Below, in pieces: positions 21,375 through 31,349 of a DNA stretch of 64,000 nt (the first letter of the stretch is position 1; every line of letters starts with the position of its first letter). The DNA comes from Bufo bufo (Eukaryota; Chordata; Amphibia; Anura; Bufonidae). The stretch lies in assembly GCF_905171765.1 (NCBI RefSeq), contig NC_053392.1, forward strand, positions 450,342,722 through 450,406,721, written 5' to 3'. The position numbers and the translations under genes were made by a program. The notes under the pieces are model-generated. The model did not search any database, was not told the DNA's origin, and saw only the letters and a program-made list of their open reading frames with translations.

Positions 21375-22951
21375 AAAAGGCCTGATGAGATGAGCTGCCT
21401 TTGGCTAAAAATGGTCCACACGCTGCTGTATTTTATCTCTGAATGCCGGATGACTTGCGTGACTTATCCGCCACCAACTAGGGTTCGAGCCGCAATGTTT
21501 TAGGGCACTTTCTGCCTGGGAAACAAACATAAATTTTTCTGGCCTCTGGTGCTGCACTGTGAATTCAAAAACCAAACAAAAAGGCACATACATGTGTCAA
21601 ATCCCCTTCGTGACCGTTACCTTGTTGTGGGAAAGGGGCTTGCGTATCACAATGAAGCGACCACCTCTATGAGTGTGTTGGCAATGGCAATGTTGGCACA
21701 CCCCAGATGAGAAGGTCGTTGCTTATTGTGAACAGATCAAAAGCGATCGGCTGGATAATTTTGCATAGAAAAAACATTAATTTTCTTTGTGATCATCTAA
21801 GGTGATCATTAAAGCCTACTAGGCCAACAATGGCCCACACTGCAGAATCATTGTTTTCTGGGTCACTTAACTGTCACTGAACTACCTCAGCACGACCATA
21901 GGCTTTGAAAAACCCCCATCGCCTGCAATCTCCCAAACGTGCACACGAGCACAGTCATAACTACACCAAGATTGACGCATATTGGTATAAGATTTATGTC
22001 ATGAGTGTGTCAACTATTGACAACTCTTTGCGGTTGTCTAAAATCTATTCCATACACGTCCCCTGATAGAGGACGTAACAGGGATTAAACTGATAAGAAT
22101 AGTACTACTTAACACACCACTCATATCTGGTGGCACATTAGATTGCACGCGCAGTGCCCCAAATTTGAAGTAGGAGGACCGACCAAGCATCTTTTTCCAT
22201 CTCCCACTTCCTAAAATCGATTCCATATACACGTCCCCTGATAGGGGACGTAACAGGGATTAAACTGATAGGAATAGTACTACTTAACACACCTTATAAT
22301 AATGCAGAGAGAGGAGTCTGAAGAAGAGGAGTCAGAGGAGGAAGGTGGCTTTGAGGAGGTGGAAGACCAAACACAGCAGGCGTCCCAGGGGGCTTGTTGT
22401 CACCTTTTGGGGACCCTTGGTGTTGTACGTGGCTGGGTGGAGGAAGAGACCTTCAATGACATCAGTGAGGACAAGGAACAGGACATGGCTAGCTTGGTAT
22501 CCAACCTTGTGCAAATGGGGAGTTTGCGGTTGTGCAAATGAACTGTTTGCGGTGCGTTAAACAGGGAGTTTGGTCGGTCACTGAAGCGGGCGTAACCATT
22601 ACACTACCTGATCGATACAACATCATACCTGATGTTTTAAAGCACGTTATTCCAAACAATTTAGGAATGTTAGGTGATTTATGCCCTTTATGGATTAAAA
22701 CCCGACTCTGCGTCAAACTACGTAATTTTCCATGGGAGTTTTGCCATGGATCCCCCTCCGGCATGCCACAGTCCAGGTGTTAGTCCCCTTGAAACAACTT
22801 TTCCATCACTATTGTGGCCAGAAAGAGTCCCTGTGGGTTTTAAAATTGGCCTGCCCATTGAAGTCAATGGCGATTCGCCCGTTCACGAACATTTGCGAAA
22901 ATTCGCGTTTGCCGTTCGCGAACAGAAAATTTGATGTTCGCGACATCTCTA
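21375..22951 (+). other. hAT-A 3' region with a partial second copy
   Basis: Non-coding DNA between the transposase stop and the right TIR. Two copies of an ~80-bp segment containing CGTCCCCTGATAG and GGACGTAACAGGGATTAAAC lie at about 22054-22117 and 22223-22290. Between them is CACTCATATCTGGTGGCACA, resembling the 5' repeat of hAT-A near 17620. 22302-22541 then repeats part of the acidic transposase region. This suggests a rearranged fragment of a second hAT-A-like copy. Confidence 0.6.
22302..22541 (+). pseudogene. Duplicated fragment of hAT-A-like transposase
   Basis: An 80-codon frame with EESEEEESEEEGGFEEVEDQ, QQASQGACCHL, VVRGW and VSNLVQMGSL. It parallels the acidic region of the hAT-A transposase at about 20500-20715 but differs at many residues. 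Regions before and after the fragment are absent, so it is an internal remnant. Confidence 0.75.
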
Positions 22952-23045
22952 CTAGCAAAGCCGCCCTGGGAACGAGGCCTAACACAGATCCGAGCTCCCG
23001 AAGCTAATCAGCAGGTCTGCGGCTGATGGGAGACTGAGTGCGCCT

Positions 23046-23696
23046 TCAGCGCCCCGTTACAGTATGCCCCCTTTTACGAGGGGCCACCTGACCCAAGCCC
23101 TTGGGTACAAATCTCCCAGGATGCTCATCATGAAGCTTCTTGATGAGCCTCGGGGCGTGGATCTCCATAGCTGGGACCCAAGACCTCTCCTCAGGTCCAT
23201 AGCCCTTCCAGTGGACCAGGTATTGAAAGGAGTTCCTAAACTTTCTAACATCAATAATTCTAGAGATGATGAATTCCTCCTGACCTTCAACCTCCACAGG
23301 TGGAGGAGGTTTTTTAACCGGAACCACTGGTGACACATATCTCTTAAGCAACGAATTATGAAACACATCATGTATACAAAAGGAGTCGGGTAGCTTAAGT
23401 CTAAAGGACACTGGGTTAACAACTTCAATAATATTGTATGGTCCAATGAAACGCGGAGAGAATTTCCTAGAACACTGTTTCAAAACAAGATTCTTAGTCG
23501 ACAACCACACATTATCGCCGAGTACAAAATTTACCCCCTTGGAACGTCTCTTATTGGCATGTTTATACTGGGTTTCCTGGGCCTTTTCCAGGTTTGTTTG
23601 AACCTGTGCCCAGACTGTGCACAGTCTAGAGGTAAAAGGATCTGCCTGCGGGTTGAGTGAGGATACAGAGGGACTAGAACAAAAGCGAGGATGCAA
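23046..23696 (-). pseudogene. Gypsy integrase C-terminus with chromodomain
   Basis: A 216-residue frame containing the integrase C-terminal region (VNFVLGDNVWLSTKNL, SPRFIGPYNIIEVVNPVSF) followed by a chromodomain near residues 145-195: SRIIDVRKFRN, YLVHWKGYGPEERSWVP. Chromodomain integrases steer insertion toward modified chromatin in this branch of Gypsy. The frame runs to the polypurine tract. It is open, but upstream integrase frames are broken. Confidence 0.85.
23062..23076 (-). promoter_or_regulatory. Gypsy polypurine tract
   Basis: On the minus strand the sequence just before the 3' LTR reads AAAAGGGGGCATAC, a purine run in the position where plus-strand DNA priming occurs in LTR retrotransposons. 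Confidence 0.65.
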
Positions 23697-23703
23697 ACCA
23701 CTG

Positions 23704-24334
23704 TTACAAAAAAAAAGGAGACACCCCCGTGGAAGAATTAACTCGATTGTTAATAGCGAACTCTGCCAACGGGAGGTATCTCACCCATAAGAGTTGATTA
23801 TATGATACATAGCACCTTAGATAAAGCTCCACTGCCTGATTTAACCGTTCCGCATCTTCGACAAAAAGCCCTCCAGAAACCAGAAACAAACTGAATGCCT
23901 CTATCAGAGACGATATTCTCAGGGACACCATGCAGACGTACCACATGTTCAATTAACAAGGATGCTAAGGTCTTCGCATCAGGGAGCTTACTTAAAAGAA
24001 CAAAGTGCACCATCTTGCTAAAACAGTCAACCACTACCCACACCACTGATTTCCTCTCAGAAGGGGGCAGATCAGAAATAAAATCCATAGAAATGTGAGA
24101 CCATGGCTTGCAGGGAATGGGTAGTGGTTGTAGTTCACCAGCGGGAAGTGTTCTCGGGGTCTTAGACCTGGCACAAACATCGCAAGCCAAAACATAAGAC
24201 CGTACATCCTTAGACAAAGTGGGCCACCAGAAAGACCTCAGCAGCAATTCCTTAGTGGCAGCAATACCTGGATGACCAGAGCACGGAGTCATGACATTCA
24301 CCCAATAATTGAAAACAAAAGCAATCAGGAACAA
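23704..24334 (-). pseudogene. Gypsy integrase, zinc-binding and catalytic core
   Basis: Frames 23798-24334 and 23704-23952 carry HPGIAATKELLLRSFWWPTL and YVLACDVCARSKTPR (the HHCC zinc-binding part), then the DDE core: SHISMDFISDLPPS with the first Asp, [16 protein letters not shown] with the second, and the core end [18 protein letters not shown] frame change near 23870 separates the blocks. Confidence 0.82.
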
Positions 24335-24382
24335 ATAATAGCCGGTGTTTGTGGAGGAGCAAGTTGCTGAGCCCGTTGAATC

Positions 24383-24959
24383 TTAGAGGAAAGATCCGCA
24401 GAAACTGCTGCCACAAAGATGCTTGCCGGCAAGATGGGTTCCCGAGGGGGAGGGGGTGTCACGAGGTTGGACGGCATTAAAACTCCGGGACAAGGCATCT
24501 GCCTTAATATTTTTACTTCCTGGTCTGAAAGTAACAGAAAAATTAAAATGATTTAAAAACAGGGCCCATCTGGCTTGTCTAGGATTAAGGCATTTGGCCA
24601 CCTCAAGAAACACTAAGTTCTTATGATCGGTGAGGACAGTAATACGGTGTCTAGCCCCTTCTAAAAAATGCCTCCATTCCTCAAATTCCATTTTATGGCC
24701 AGTAATTCAAATTCCATTTTATGGCCAGTAATTCGCGGTTTCTAATATCATAATTTCTTTCCGAAGAAGTTTAGTGAGGTTAGAAGACCTCTGAGAAAGG
24801 ATGGCCCCCACACCATCCTCTGAGGCATCAACCTCCACCACAAAAGGTTCCTTAGTATCAGGCTGAACCAAGACTGGAGCCATCTGAAAACAATTTTTAA
24901 GGGTATCAAAGGCCCGACAGGCCTCTAACGACCAGTTAACCAGATCAGAACTTTTTTAG
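24383..24959 (-). pseudogene. Gypsy RNase H, frameshifted
   Basis: The open part, 24383-24691, reads [20 protein letters not shown], then [20 protein letters not shown] and [14 protein letters not shown], the standard C-terminal half of Gypsy RNase H. Upstream (24692-24959) the translation is broken by stops. A short duplication of TTCAAATTCCATTTTATGGC at about 24688-24730 is one cause of disruption. Confidence 0.78.
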
Positions 24960-25686
24960 TTAAGTCAGTAAGGGGCTTGGCAATAACAGAAAATTATTTA
25001 TGAATTTACGGTAAAAATTGGCGAATCCTAAAAAGCGTTGGAGTGCCTTTAAGGAGGATGGTCTTACCCAGTCTTGGATAGCCTGAACCTTACTGGGATC
25101 TATTTTAAATGAATGAGGAGTAAGAATATAGCCAAGATAAGGAATCTCTTTTACTCCAAACACACATTTCTCAAATTTAACGGACAGATGATTCTCCCTG
25201 AGGATTTTAAGAACCAATCTGATGTGAGACACATGAGAATCCCAGTCAGGTGAAAAGACAAGAATATCATCGAGATAGACAATCATAACTTTGCCGATGA
25301 GTTCTTTAAAAATGTCATTCATGAAATTCTGAAACACAGCTGGGGCATTGCAAAGACCGGATGGCATAACAAGATACTCAAAGTGTGCCTCTGGAGTATT
25401 AAAAGCAGTTTTCCCACATATCTCCCTCCTTAATACGAACTAGGTTATACGCTCCTCTCAAATCAAATTTAGAAAACCACGAAGCACCCAAAATCTCGTT
25501 AAACAAATCAGGAATCAACGGGATGGAATACTGATTCCTAATAGTGATTTTATTTAAATTTCTATAGTCAATGCAGGGCCTGAGACCACCGTCCTTCTTT
25601 TTAACGAAAAAGAATCCTGCTACCAGGGGAGAGGTGGAGGGCCTAATATGTCCCTTCTTGAGACTCTCCCGGATATAGTCTTTCAT
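24960..25686 (-). pseudogene. Gypsy reverse transcriptase, split frame
   Basis: Two adjacent frames. 25399-25686 has the fingers and motif [36 protein letters not shown] and [11 protein letters not shown] with the first catalytic Asp. 24960-25367 has MPSGLCNAPAVFQNFMND and VYLDDILVFS with the catalytic Asp pair, then the thumb (FLGFANFYRKFI). A frame change near 25390 separates them. The thumb ends at a stop near 24960. Confidence 0.85.
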
Positions 25687-25797
25687 GGCCTGCGATCAGG
25701 ACCGGAAAGATTATAAATCCGTCCTTTATGAAATTTGGACTCGGGTACCAAGTCGATAACACAGTCATAAGACCTATGGGGAGGGAAAGTATCTGTC

Positions 25798-26271
25798 TCA
25801 GTGGTGGGAAAAAACATCTGAATAATCATAAATAAAATGAGGAATAATATCTGATAAAACCCCAGCTTGAACTATGGTTAAGCAAGAACTACAGTTAGGC
25901 CCCCATCTCTTTAACTCGCCCGAACTCCAGTTAATGACCGGATTGTGTTGCTGAAGCCAGGGCATACTAAGGACTACCTGAACAGGAAGATTCTCTAAAA
26001 CAAACAAAGAGCATTTCTCTGAGTGGCAGACCCCCACAGACAGGGTAACCTCCGGAGTACGGAGTTTTACCATGCCTACTAGCAGGGGGGTAGAATCGAT
26101 GGCGACAACCTGGATCGGGGTGGACAATTCTAGTATAGGAATTCTCATTTGTTCAACAAATTTGCAATCAATAAAACTAAAAGCTGACCCTGAATCCACA
26201 AAGGCATTTCCTGACTCCTTTAAGACTCCAAAGGCAATAGAAACCGGCAACAATAATTTACTTCTTACCAC
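25798..26271 (-). pseudogene. Gypsy aspartic protease region
   Basis: A 157-residue frame with the retropepsin-type active site FVDSGSAFSFID (D-S-G) near residue 27 and hydrophobic strands typical of Gypsy proteases (VVLSMPWLQQHNPVINW). The latter is the conserved start of the linker into RT. The expected continuation into RT needs a frame change between 25798 and 25686. Confidence 0.75.
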
Positions 26272-26332
26272 CTCCGGGAGTACCTTGTCCTTGGATCCTT
26301 CAGACTTGGATGACTTTCCAGAAGGTGGAGCT

Positions 26333-27144
26333 TTAGGACACTGACGGATCCAGTGGTCGGGATCCCCACAATAAAAACCAAGAGCCCCGACGACGGCATA
26401 GCTCTCTTTGCGTCATCCCGAGTTGCATGGGCTCGTCCGAGTGGGCCTCCATCTTGGGTTCAATGGGGGAATCCTCAGGTTGAAGAAGGGTATGAGGAGA
26501 AAACAAATGCTCTCGCTGTCTCTCTCTGATCCGTCTATCTAGTCTGATGGCTAGCCTCATGGTCTCCTCTAAAGAGTCAGGACAGGGATAACAAACCAAC
26601 ATGTCTTTTAACTTCTCAGTCAAGCCTGCCCTAAATTGACATTTGAGAGCTGGTTCGTTTGAACCCGAGGGAACGCACCACTTGTGGAACTGCGTACAAT
26701 AATGCTCCATGGGACGATTCCCCTGAGTGAGGGCCTTAAGATTGGATTCTGCTACAGAGGCTCGGTCTGGTTCATCATAAAGAACCCCTAAAAAAAGGGT
26801 CCACAGAATTAAGACAAAGGGGAATCCGGAGGCAAAGAAAAGGCCCATTCCTGGGGGTCCCCTTGAAGCAGGGAGATGATAATACCAACCCTCTGTGGAT
26901 CAGGACCAGAGGAGTGAGGACATAGTCGAAAATAAAGTTTACAGCTTTCATTGAAAGCTAAAAAACTTTGGTGGTCACCCGAAAACCGATCGGGTAATTT
27001 AATGTGTGGTTCCACCTGAACGGTGGCGGGAGCAAGAATGGGGGGAGTTTGGACGGTCTCCTGAACCTGTAGTCTCTCCCCAAGTTCCTGTACTATTTGA
27101 GCAAGACCCTGCACATGTTCGGTGAGACTCTGTAGAGGGTCCAT
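26333..27144 (-). pseudogene. Gypsy gag, frameshifted
   Basis: Two overlapping frames (26809-27144, then 26333-26848) cover a Gypsy-type Gag. The N-terminal part starts MDPLQSL, just inside the 5' LTR, and contains LPDRFSGDHQSF and the Gag core GDPQEWAFSL. The second part continues the core (FRAGLTEKLKDMLV). In a third frame at about 26337-26385 a zinc-knuckle remnant FYCGDPDHWIRQC is visible, but the first Cys of CX2CX4HX4C seems to have become Gly. At least two frame changes make it a pseudogene. Confidence 0.8.
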
Positions 27145-27166
27145 GCTAAATTAAGGCCTGTGATTC

Positions 27167-27895
27167 TGTCACGGGGTAGCGTCAAGGGTATAAAGATAGA
27201 GCGGAGGTGCACCCCCTGAGCTGCCACCCGGTCCCCAGTTCCTGCCTACTTTCACCACCCACCCTAGGTGACGGGGCGCAACTGGGTGACAGTCCCTGAC
27301 CTGAGTAAGTGCAAGCAGAGAGATAGAGACAACAGGGAAGCGGACAGCCAATGAGAGGTAGCACTCGAGCAGACAGAGATGTGGAACAAGCAAGGTACCA
27401 CCAAAAACGGAAGGGCGAGGTGGGTCAACTAGCCGGGGTCAGTCCAGGAGGTCACATCAGTACGAGGGAAGAGGCAAAGACAAAATCCGAAAGCAAGCCG
27501 AGGTCAAAATCCGAGAGGTAGCGCCAAGGTTCAGGGAGCAGGCAGAAGACGTGTCAGGAAGCAGATCAAGGGTCAAATCCAAAGGTAAGCTAAATAACAA
27601 TAATAATACACAGCCTAAGGGACTAAAATCACAAGCAACCTGTAGCCAGCAGGTTGCCTGTATTTATAGTGGGGAGTGAGGGTCATGTGACGTGGCCAGC
27701 GTCACATGACCAACAGACAGGCAAGTCGAGCACCGAGTGATCAGCTCGGCGTTCAAGACAGACCTAGGAGCAGGGAGCCTCCCAGCTAGCAAGGCCGCCC
27801 TGGGAACGAGGCCGAACACAGATCCTCGCTCCCGAAGCTAAGCAGCAGGTCTGCGGCTGATGGGAGGCCGAGTGCGCCTTCAGGGCCCCGTTACA
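27167..27895 (-). repeat. Gypsy 5' LTR (729 bp)
   Basis: Plus-strand start TGTCACGGGG and end CCGTTACA. It matches the left LTR along its length with scattered substitutions (for example GTCAAGGG here versus GTCACGGG at left). It is uninterrupted. Confidence 0.9.
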
Positions 27896-28094
27896 GGAAT
27901 GGAGACAGAACGGAGGCAAACTGATGCATTTTGAGCAGATCCTTTTCCATTCAGAATGCCCTGAATGGATCTCACAAACGGAAAGCCAAAACACCGGTGT
28001 GAAAGTAGCTTAAAAGCTAGATATTATCACCTTGGCAACAGACCCAGTGCTCTTTTAGCATGTCAGCTTATACATGCTCAGGCTTAATCTCGTA

Positions 28095-28315
28095 TACCAT
28101 ATATGTATGATCAGAAAAACTCCGAGATTTTTGATCTCCAGCAAATTGAAGAACAAATAGCTTCATACTATAACGCTTTGTATAACCTTAAAAACAACCC
28201 TCATACCATTTAACCCACTACGGAAACCATAGCTTCCTTTTTAGACTTGGTTTCCCTGCTCTCTGTCCCCTCTGCCCAATTAGATTCCCTTTCAGCTCCT
28301 TTCACCCCTGCTGAA
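28095..28315 (+). pseudogene. LINE ORF2 fragment, linker before RT
   Basis: Readable in mixed frames: QQIEEQIASYYNALYNLK, then SLLSVPSAQLDSLSAPFTP. This is the region between endonuclease and RT in L1/Tx1-type ORF2 proteins. It continues after the solo LTR. Confidence 0.7.
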
Positions 28316-29449
28316 TGTCACGGCTGAGGATGGGGGAAATCCTCAGCCGTGTGAAGCCAGATGATGTTATGGCTGCTTGGCCAGGAAGACAGGATTAGGG
28401 AGCAGGTCACCTCCTAAACGCATCCCTAACCTGACCCTGACTCTTAGCTACATGAGCCGACCTTGATGGTAGGAGGGCTCATGCTCCGGAACCTTGAAGT
28501 CCCTGCTAGCCCTCAAGATGGCCCTAAACTAGGAGCTGAGTAAGACAACCCACTCCTCCTAGGCACGGAGTCTCAATGGCCAAGCTGCTGGAAAAGGGGA
28601 AACATAAACAGCTCTATGGATATGGCAGGTGAACAAAGAGTTCCACCTACCTGCCACAGCCTTGCTGACTGGATCCCTGTGTAAGCAGGGTGCAGATCAC
28701 AAACGCATCCCCACACAGGGACCCAGATCCATAGCTGCACAAAATCACATGGAAACATCAAACAGACATCACACATAACTAGAAATAAACTTAATGTGAC
28801 ATTATGGTTATGACCACAGGGGTGGCTCTCACTGGCAGGTAGTAAAGACAGGAGGCTGCTTTCAGCTAAGCATGGCTGAAGCAACCTGCAGACCTGGAAA
28901 AGCAGTGAGGCTATATAGGCCAAGAAGCCACACCCCACAGTCGGACACACCCAGTGACACACACACACACTGGGAAGGGAGTTAACCCTTCCAGCACCAA
29001 AGAAGGGAAACACACACTAAAAAGGAAAAGTGTCCAAACAACACATACACTGTGGCTGTTGCCGCAGGCAACGACATGGGTGGCACTCATGTCCAGGGAG
29101 TCAGCCCAAAGGCCGGGACACTGCCACCACATGTACAACAACGACCAAACGTTGCCACGGGCAACCACAGTGAGGGGAAGATGTACGTGCACACCACACA
29201 TAACACAGAGTGTACACAGACATACATACACACACACCTAACAGAAGGATTGCTAGGTGCAACCGCATGCACAACATAGCAAGCTGCCATAATACAGCTC
29301 AGAGTGCTATGCTGCCACATACATACCGTTGCCAGCGGCAACCACAGGGGAGGCAAATACCACAGCCCTCACCTGTGATTGACAATCAAACTAAACCGCT
29401 GACAACCGCATGCGGTTGAGAAGTCACGGTCATAGCCATGGCCGTGACA
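28316..29449. mobile_element. Solo LTR with 5-bp target-site duplication
   Basis: Starts TGTCACGGCTGAGG and ends GGCCGTGACA, flanked by CTGAA at 28311-28315 and 29450-29454. No internal coding region is present, so it fits a solo LTR of 1134 bp left by recombination. It begins with a hairpin (GGCTGAGGAT and ATCCTCAGCC). Three short hairpins of the form GTTGCC-NNNN-GGCAAC lie at about 29057, 29152 and 29329. A CA-rich run is at 28960-28970. The class of the parent element cannot be read from the LTR alone. Confidence 0.75.
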
Positions 29450-29592
29450 CTGAACTTCTGAAAGCCATTTTCACTTTAAAACCTACATAAAGCTCCCGGC
29501 CCAGATGGGTTGACCAATGATTATTTCAAGATATTCCACTCTACGTTATCTCCTTATATTTTGAATATGTTTAATTCTTTTCGATCTATGGG
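29450..29592 (+). pseudogene. LINE ORF2 fragment, RT start
   Basis: Resumes the LINE: KAPGPDGLTNDYFKIF is readable, the conserved entry to the RT fingers in L1/Tx1-type elements, followed by LSPYILNMFNSF. It is broken by a MITE at 29593. Confidence 0.8.
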
Positions 29593-29873
29593 CAGTGGCG
29601 TACATAGAGAAGTAAGGGCCACATAGCAAGGATCAAACCAGGCCCCCCACACAGGATAGAAGGGTTTCCGCCTAAACCCTTTTCAATGACCCTTGGTCCA
29701 TTTTTCCACTGCCTCATTTGCTAAAAGTTGTTCCTTTACATTTAGAGGGTAGAGTCCTGACCAGGTTTTCACCTTCAGTAGAAGAGGTGAAAATCCCAGC
29801 TAAGACTGCGCCCCCTCTTGCCCTGGGCCCCATAGCAGTCGCATGGTCTGCCTCTATTGTATTTATGCCCCTG
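29593..29873. mobile_element. hAT-type MITE (281 bp)
   Basis: TCTATGGG is duplicated at 29585-29592 and 29874-29881. Ends are CAGTGGCGTACATA at left and CAGGGGCATAAATA (reverse complement) at right, an imperfect TIR starting with CAG. An 8-bp duplication and CAG ends fit a non-autonomous hAT element. No coding capacity is present. Confidence 0.82.
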
Positions 29874-29881
29874 TCTATGGG

Positions 29882-30517
29882 GTATATTCCGCCGGATTTG
29901 CTTAGAGCGGTTATTATTACCTTACTGAAACCCGGGAAATCTCCAGAAAAATCCTATCATTTTCATCCCATCTTGCTTTTAATTACCGACCTAAAACTTT
30001 ATGTGAAGCTTCTGCCCAATCGGTTGGCTGACATATTACCTACACTGGTCCATCATGACCAACTTAGATTTGTGAAGGGTAGATTGACAGCAGATGGTAC
30101 CCGTCGCTTCATTAATCAACGCCTGCTCTGCTCCTCTCATTGGACATGGAGAAGACATTCGATTGGGAATATCTTTGTTTAGTCTTTTATAAATTTGGCA
30201 TCACGGGCAGTGCTCTTAATAGTATTATAGCCTTGTATTCCTCTAACATATTTCGTATTACTAATGGAACCCATCTAGGGTATTCCCTGTCTTCACAGAT
30301 TTTCACACTGGTGATGGAACCTCAGATAAAAAGATTTCGAGATGATACTGCGATTCGGGATATTACTCTGAACTGCACGGAGCACAAAATACGATTATTT
30401 GCAGATGATGTGATAGTGGCCTTATCAGAACCGTAGATTGATGCAGATTTTAGATCACTTCGGAGCGACATCACATTACAAAGTCAATATTTGCAAATCT
30501 AATATCTTAAATATGGG
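29882..30517 (+). pseudogene. LINE ORF2 fragment, RT palm
   Basis: Frames in succession show AVIITLLKPGKSPE, LLITDLKLYVKLLPNRLADI, QLRFVKGRLTADGTRRFI, DMEKTFDWEYL with the first catalytic Asp, and IRLFADDVIVALSEP with the FADD catalytic motif. They include frame changes at about 30140 and a stop near 30436. LINE sequence ends near 30517 where a PLE-like segment begins. Confidence 0.85.
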
Positions 30518-30560
30518 AGTCCCTCAGGAAGCCTGTAAGGTGAAACACATGTCGGGGTGT
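30518..30560 (+). ncRNA. Degenerate hammerhead-like motif
   Basis: CTCAGGA in place of CTGANGA (the invariant G5 appears replaced by C), stem II GCC-TGTAA-GGT with an A/T closing pair, GAAAC, self-complementary ACATGT and GTC followed by GGGG. The arrangement matches the other three motifs in this window, but the core mutation should abolish cleavage. Confidence 0.45.
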
Positions 30561-30969
30561 TCTTCTAGCAGGGTATTTGGTACCTGGCGACCATGGGTAT
30601 GTTTTAGATGTATGTTATTACGATTAATTATTGAGTTGTTAAAGTGTGGTGCCACATTGTGGGTCATGTACATAAGATTGAGTATTTGTACATTTACATG
30701 TATTTGGGGTAATTCTTAGAGACTGTTATATGTCCTCACTTGTTCATTTTGGCACAATATCTGTGCTTACATCTTTCATGCCCCTATTTTATGAGAATCA
30801 TTACTGTTCCTATATCATGTCATATTGGTAATTATAATTAGATCTTACTGGTAGGTTTGGATTCTTTACATTTGTGGTTAGTCTAGGTCCGCATATCCTT
30901 GCTTTAGTTTATTTTGTATTAGGTGTGTCATTTTTCCATCCTTTCTCTCCTATTCCGATCAGGTGATAT

Positions 30970-31301
30970 TTGTGATCGGATCGGCTAGCAGATGATGAGC
31001 CCTAACCTTGCAGTGGGGTGTGGCGGAACTGCTTCTGTAAGGAAAGCCTAAAGAGGGCCACCTTGAAAGGAGGATGTGTGAGTTGAGGGCTGTGGGTGGG
31101 AGGGTCAGCTGTAGCTGAAGACCGCGTCACTCGGGAGCTCGCTGCTCCTACCTTTTGTAGTCCTGCTGGCGCCTCCCCTCACACAAATGCGGCGTCTGCC
31201 GCGCCTATACTTGTGATCGGATCGGCTAGCAGATGATGAGCCCTAACCTTGCAGTGGGGTGTGGCGGAACTGCTTCTGTAAGGAAAGCCTAAAGAGGGCC
31301 A
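30970..31301. repeat. Ngaro 3' split-repeat block
   Basis: Order on the plus strand is A (30970-31060), a 43-bp spacer, B (31104-31210), A' (31211-31301). A and A' begin TTGTGATCGGATCGG and end AGAGGGCCA. They look identical by eye. Confidence 0.92.
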
Positions 31302-31349
31302 AAAATGACGCGTGAGACACGGATGGTACAAAGGATTCGTGTTACAGAT

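Larger units (their letters stand above)
6910..22951 (+). mobile_element. hAT transposon hAT-A inside the Gypsy LTR
   Basis: The 8-bp target-site duplication CTAGCAAA lies at 6902-6909 and 22952-22959. Terminal inverted repeats are TAGAGATGTCCCGAAC at left and TAGAGATGTCGCGAAC at right (reverse complement), one mismatch. An 8-bp duplication with TAGAG-type ends fits hAT. The transposase remnant is at 17681-21374. The element is about 16 kb only because hAT-B (7254-17070) and a CR1-like fragment lie inside it. Its own length is roughly 5.6 kb. Confidence 0.9.
6277..23061 (-). repeat. Gypsy 3' LTR, split by hAT-A
   Basis: LTR sequence occupies 6277-6909 and resumes at 22960-23061. CTAGCAAA is duplicated on both sides of the hAT-A insertion (6902-6909 and 22952-22959). 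Joining the two parts recovers a sequence collinear with the intact LTR at 27167-27895. Confidence 0.88.
6277..27895 (-). mobile_element. Ty3/Gypsy chromodomain LTR retrotransposon, nested
   Basis: A minus-strand LTR element bounded by GGAAT at 6272-6276 and 27896-27900 (5-bp target-site duplication). Both LTRs begin TGTCACGGGGTAGC and end GCCCCGTTACA on the plus strand. Removing the hAT-A insertion (6910-22951 plus one target-site copy) leaves an element of about 5.6 kb. Gene order on the minus strand is gag, protease, RT, RNase H, integrase, chromodomain, as in vertebrate chromodomain Gypsy elements. All coding parts are frameshifted, so it is an inactive copy. Confidence 0.9.
5949..28013. 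mobile_element. TTAA-flanked MITE-like element, outermost nest layer
   Basis: The ends are inverted: TTAA then GGCTACTTTCACAC at 5949-5966, and GTGTGAAAGTAGC then TTAA at 27998-28013. Subterminal sequence on both sides carries GGATC and CCGTT-type motifs, fitting one short element of a few hundred bp. The Gypsy element at 6277-27895 interrupts it. With that removed, the two GGAAT copies rejoin. TTAA targets suggest a piggyBac-like origin, but the TIRs differ by one base, so the superfamily is uncertain. Confidence 0.55.

Noticed and set aside
5949..28013. hAT origin for the outermost element
   Set aside because: No 8-bp duplication flanks it; TTAA is the only shared flank, so piggyBac-like is a better but unproven guess.
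28573..29419. Several 70-146-codon frames in the solo LTR
   Set aside because: No domain, on both strands at once, in a non-coding LTR with CA-rich sequence.
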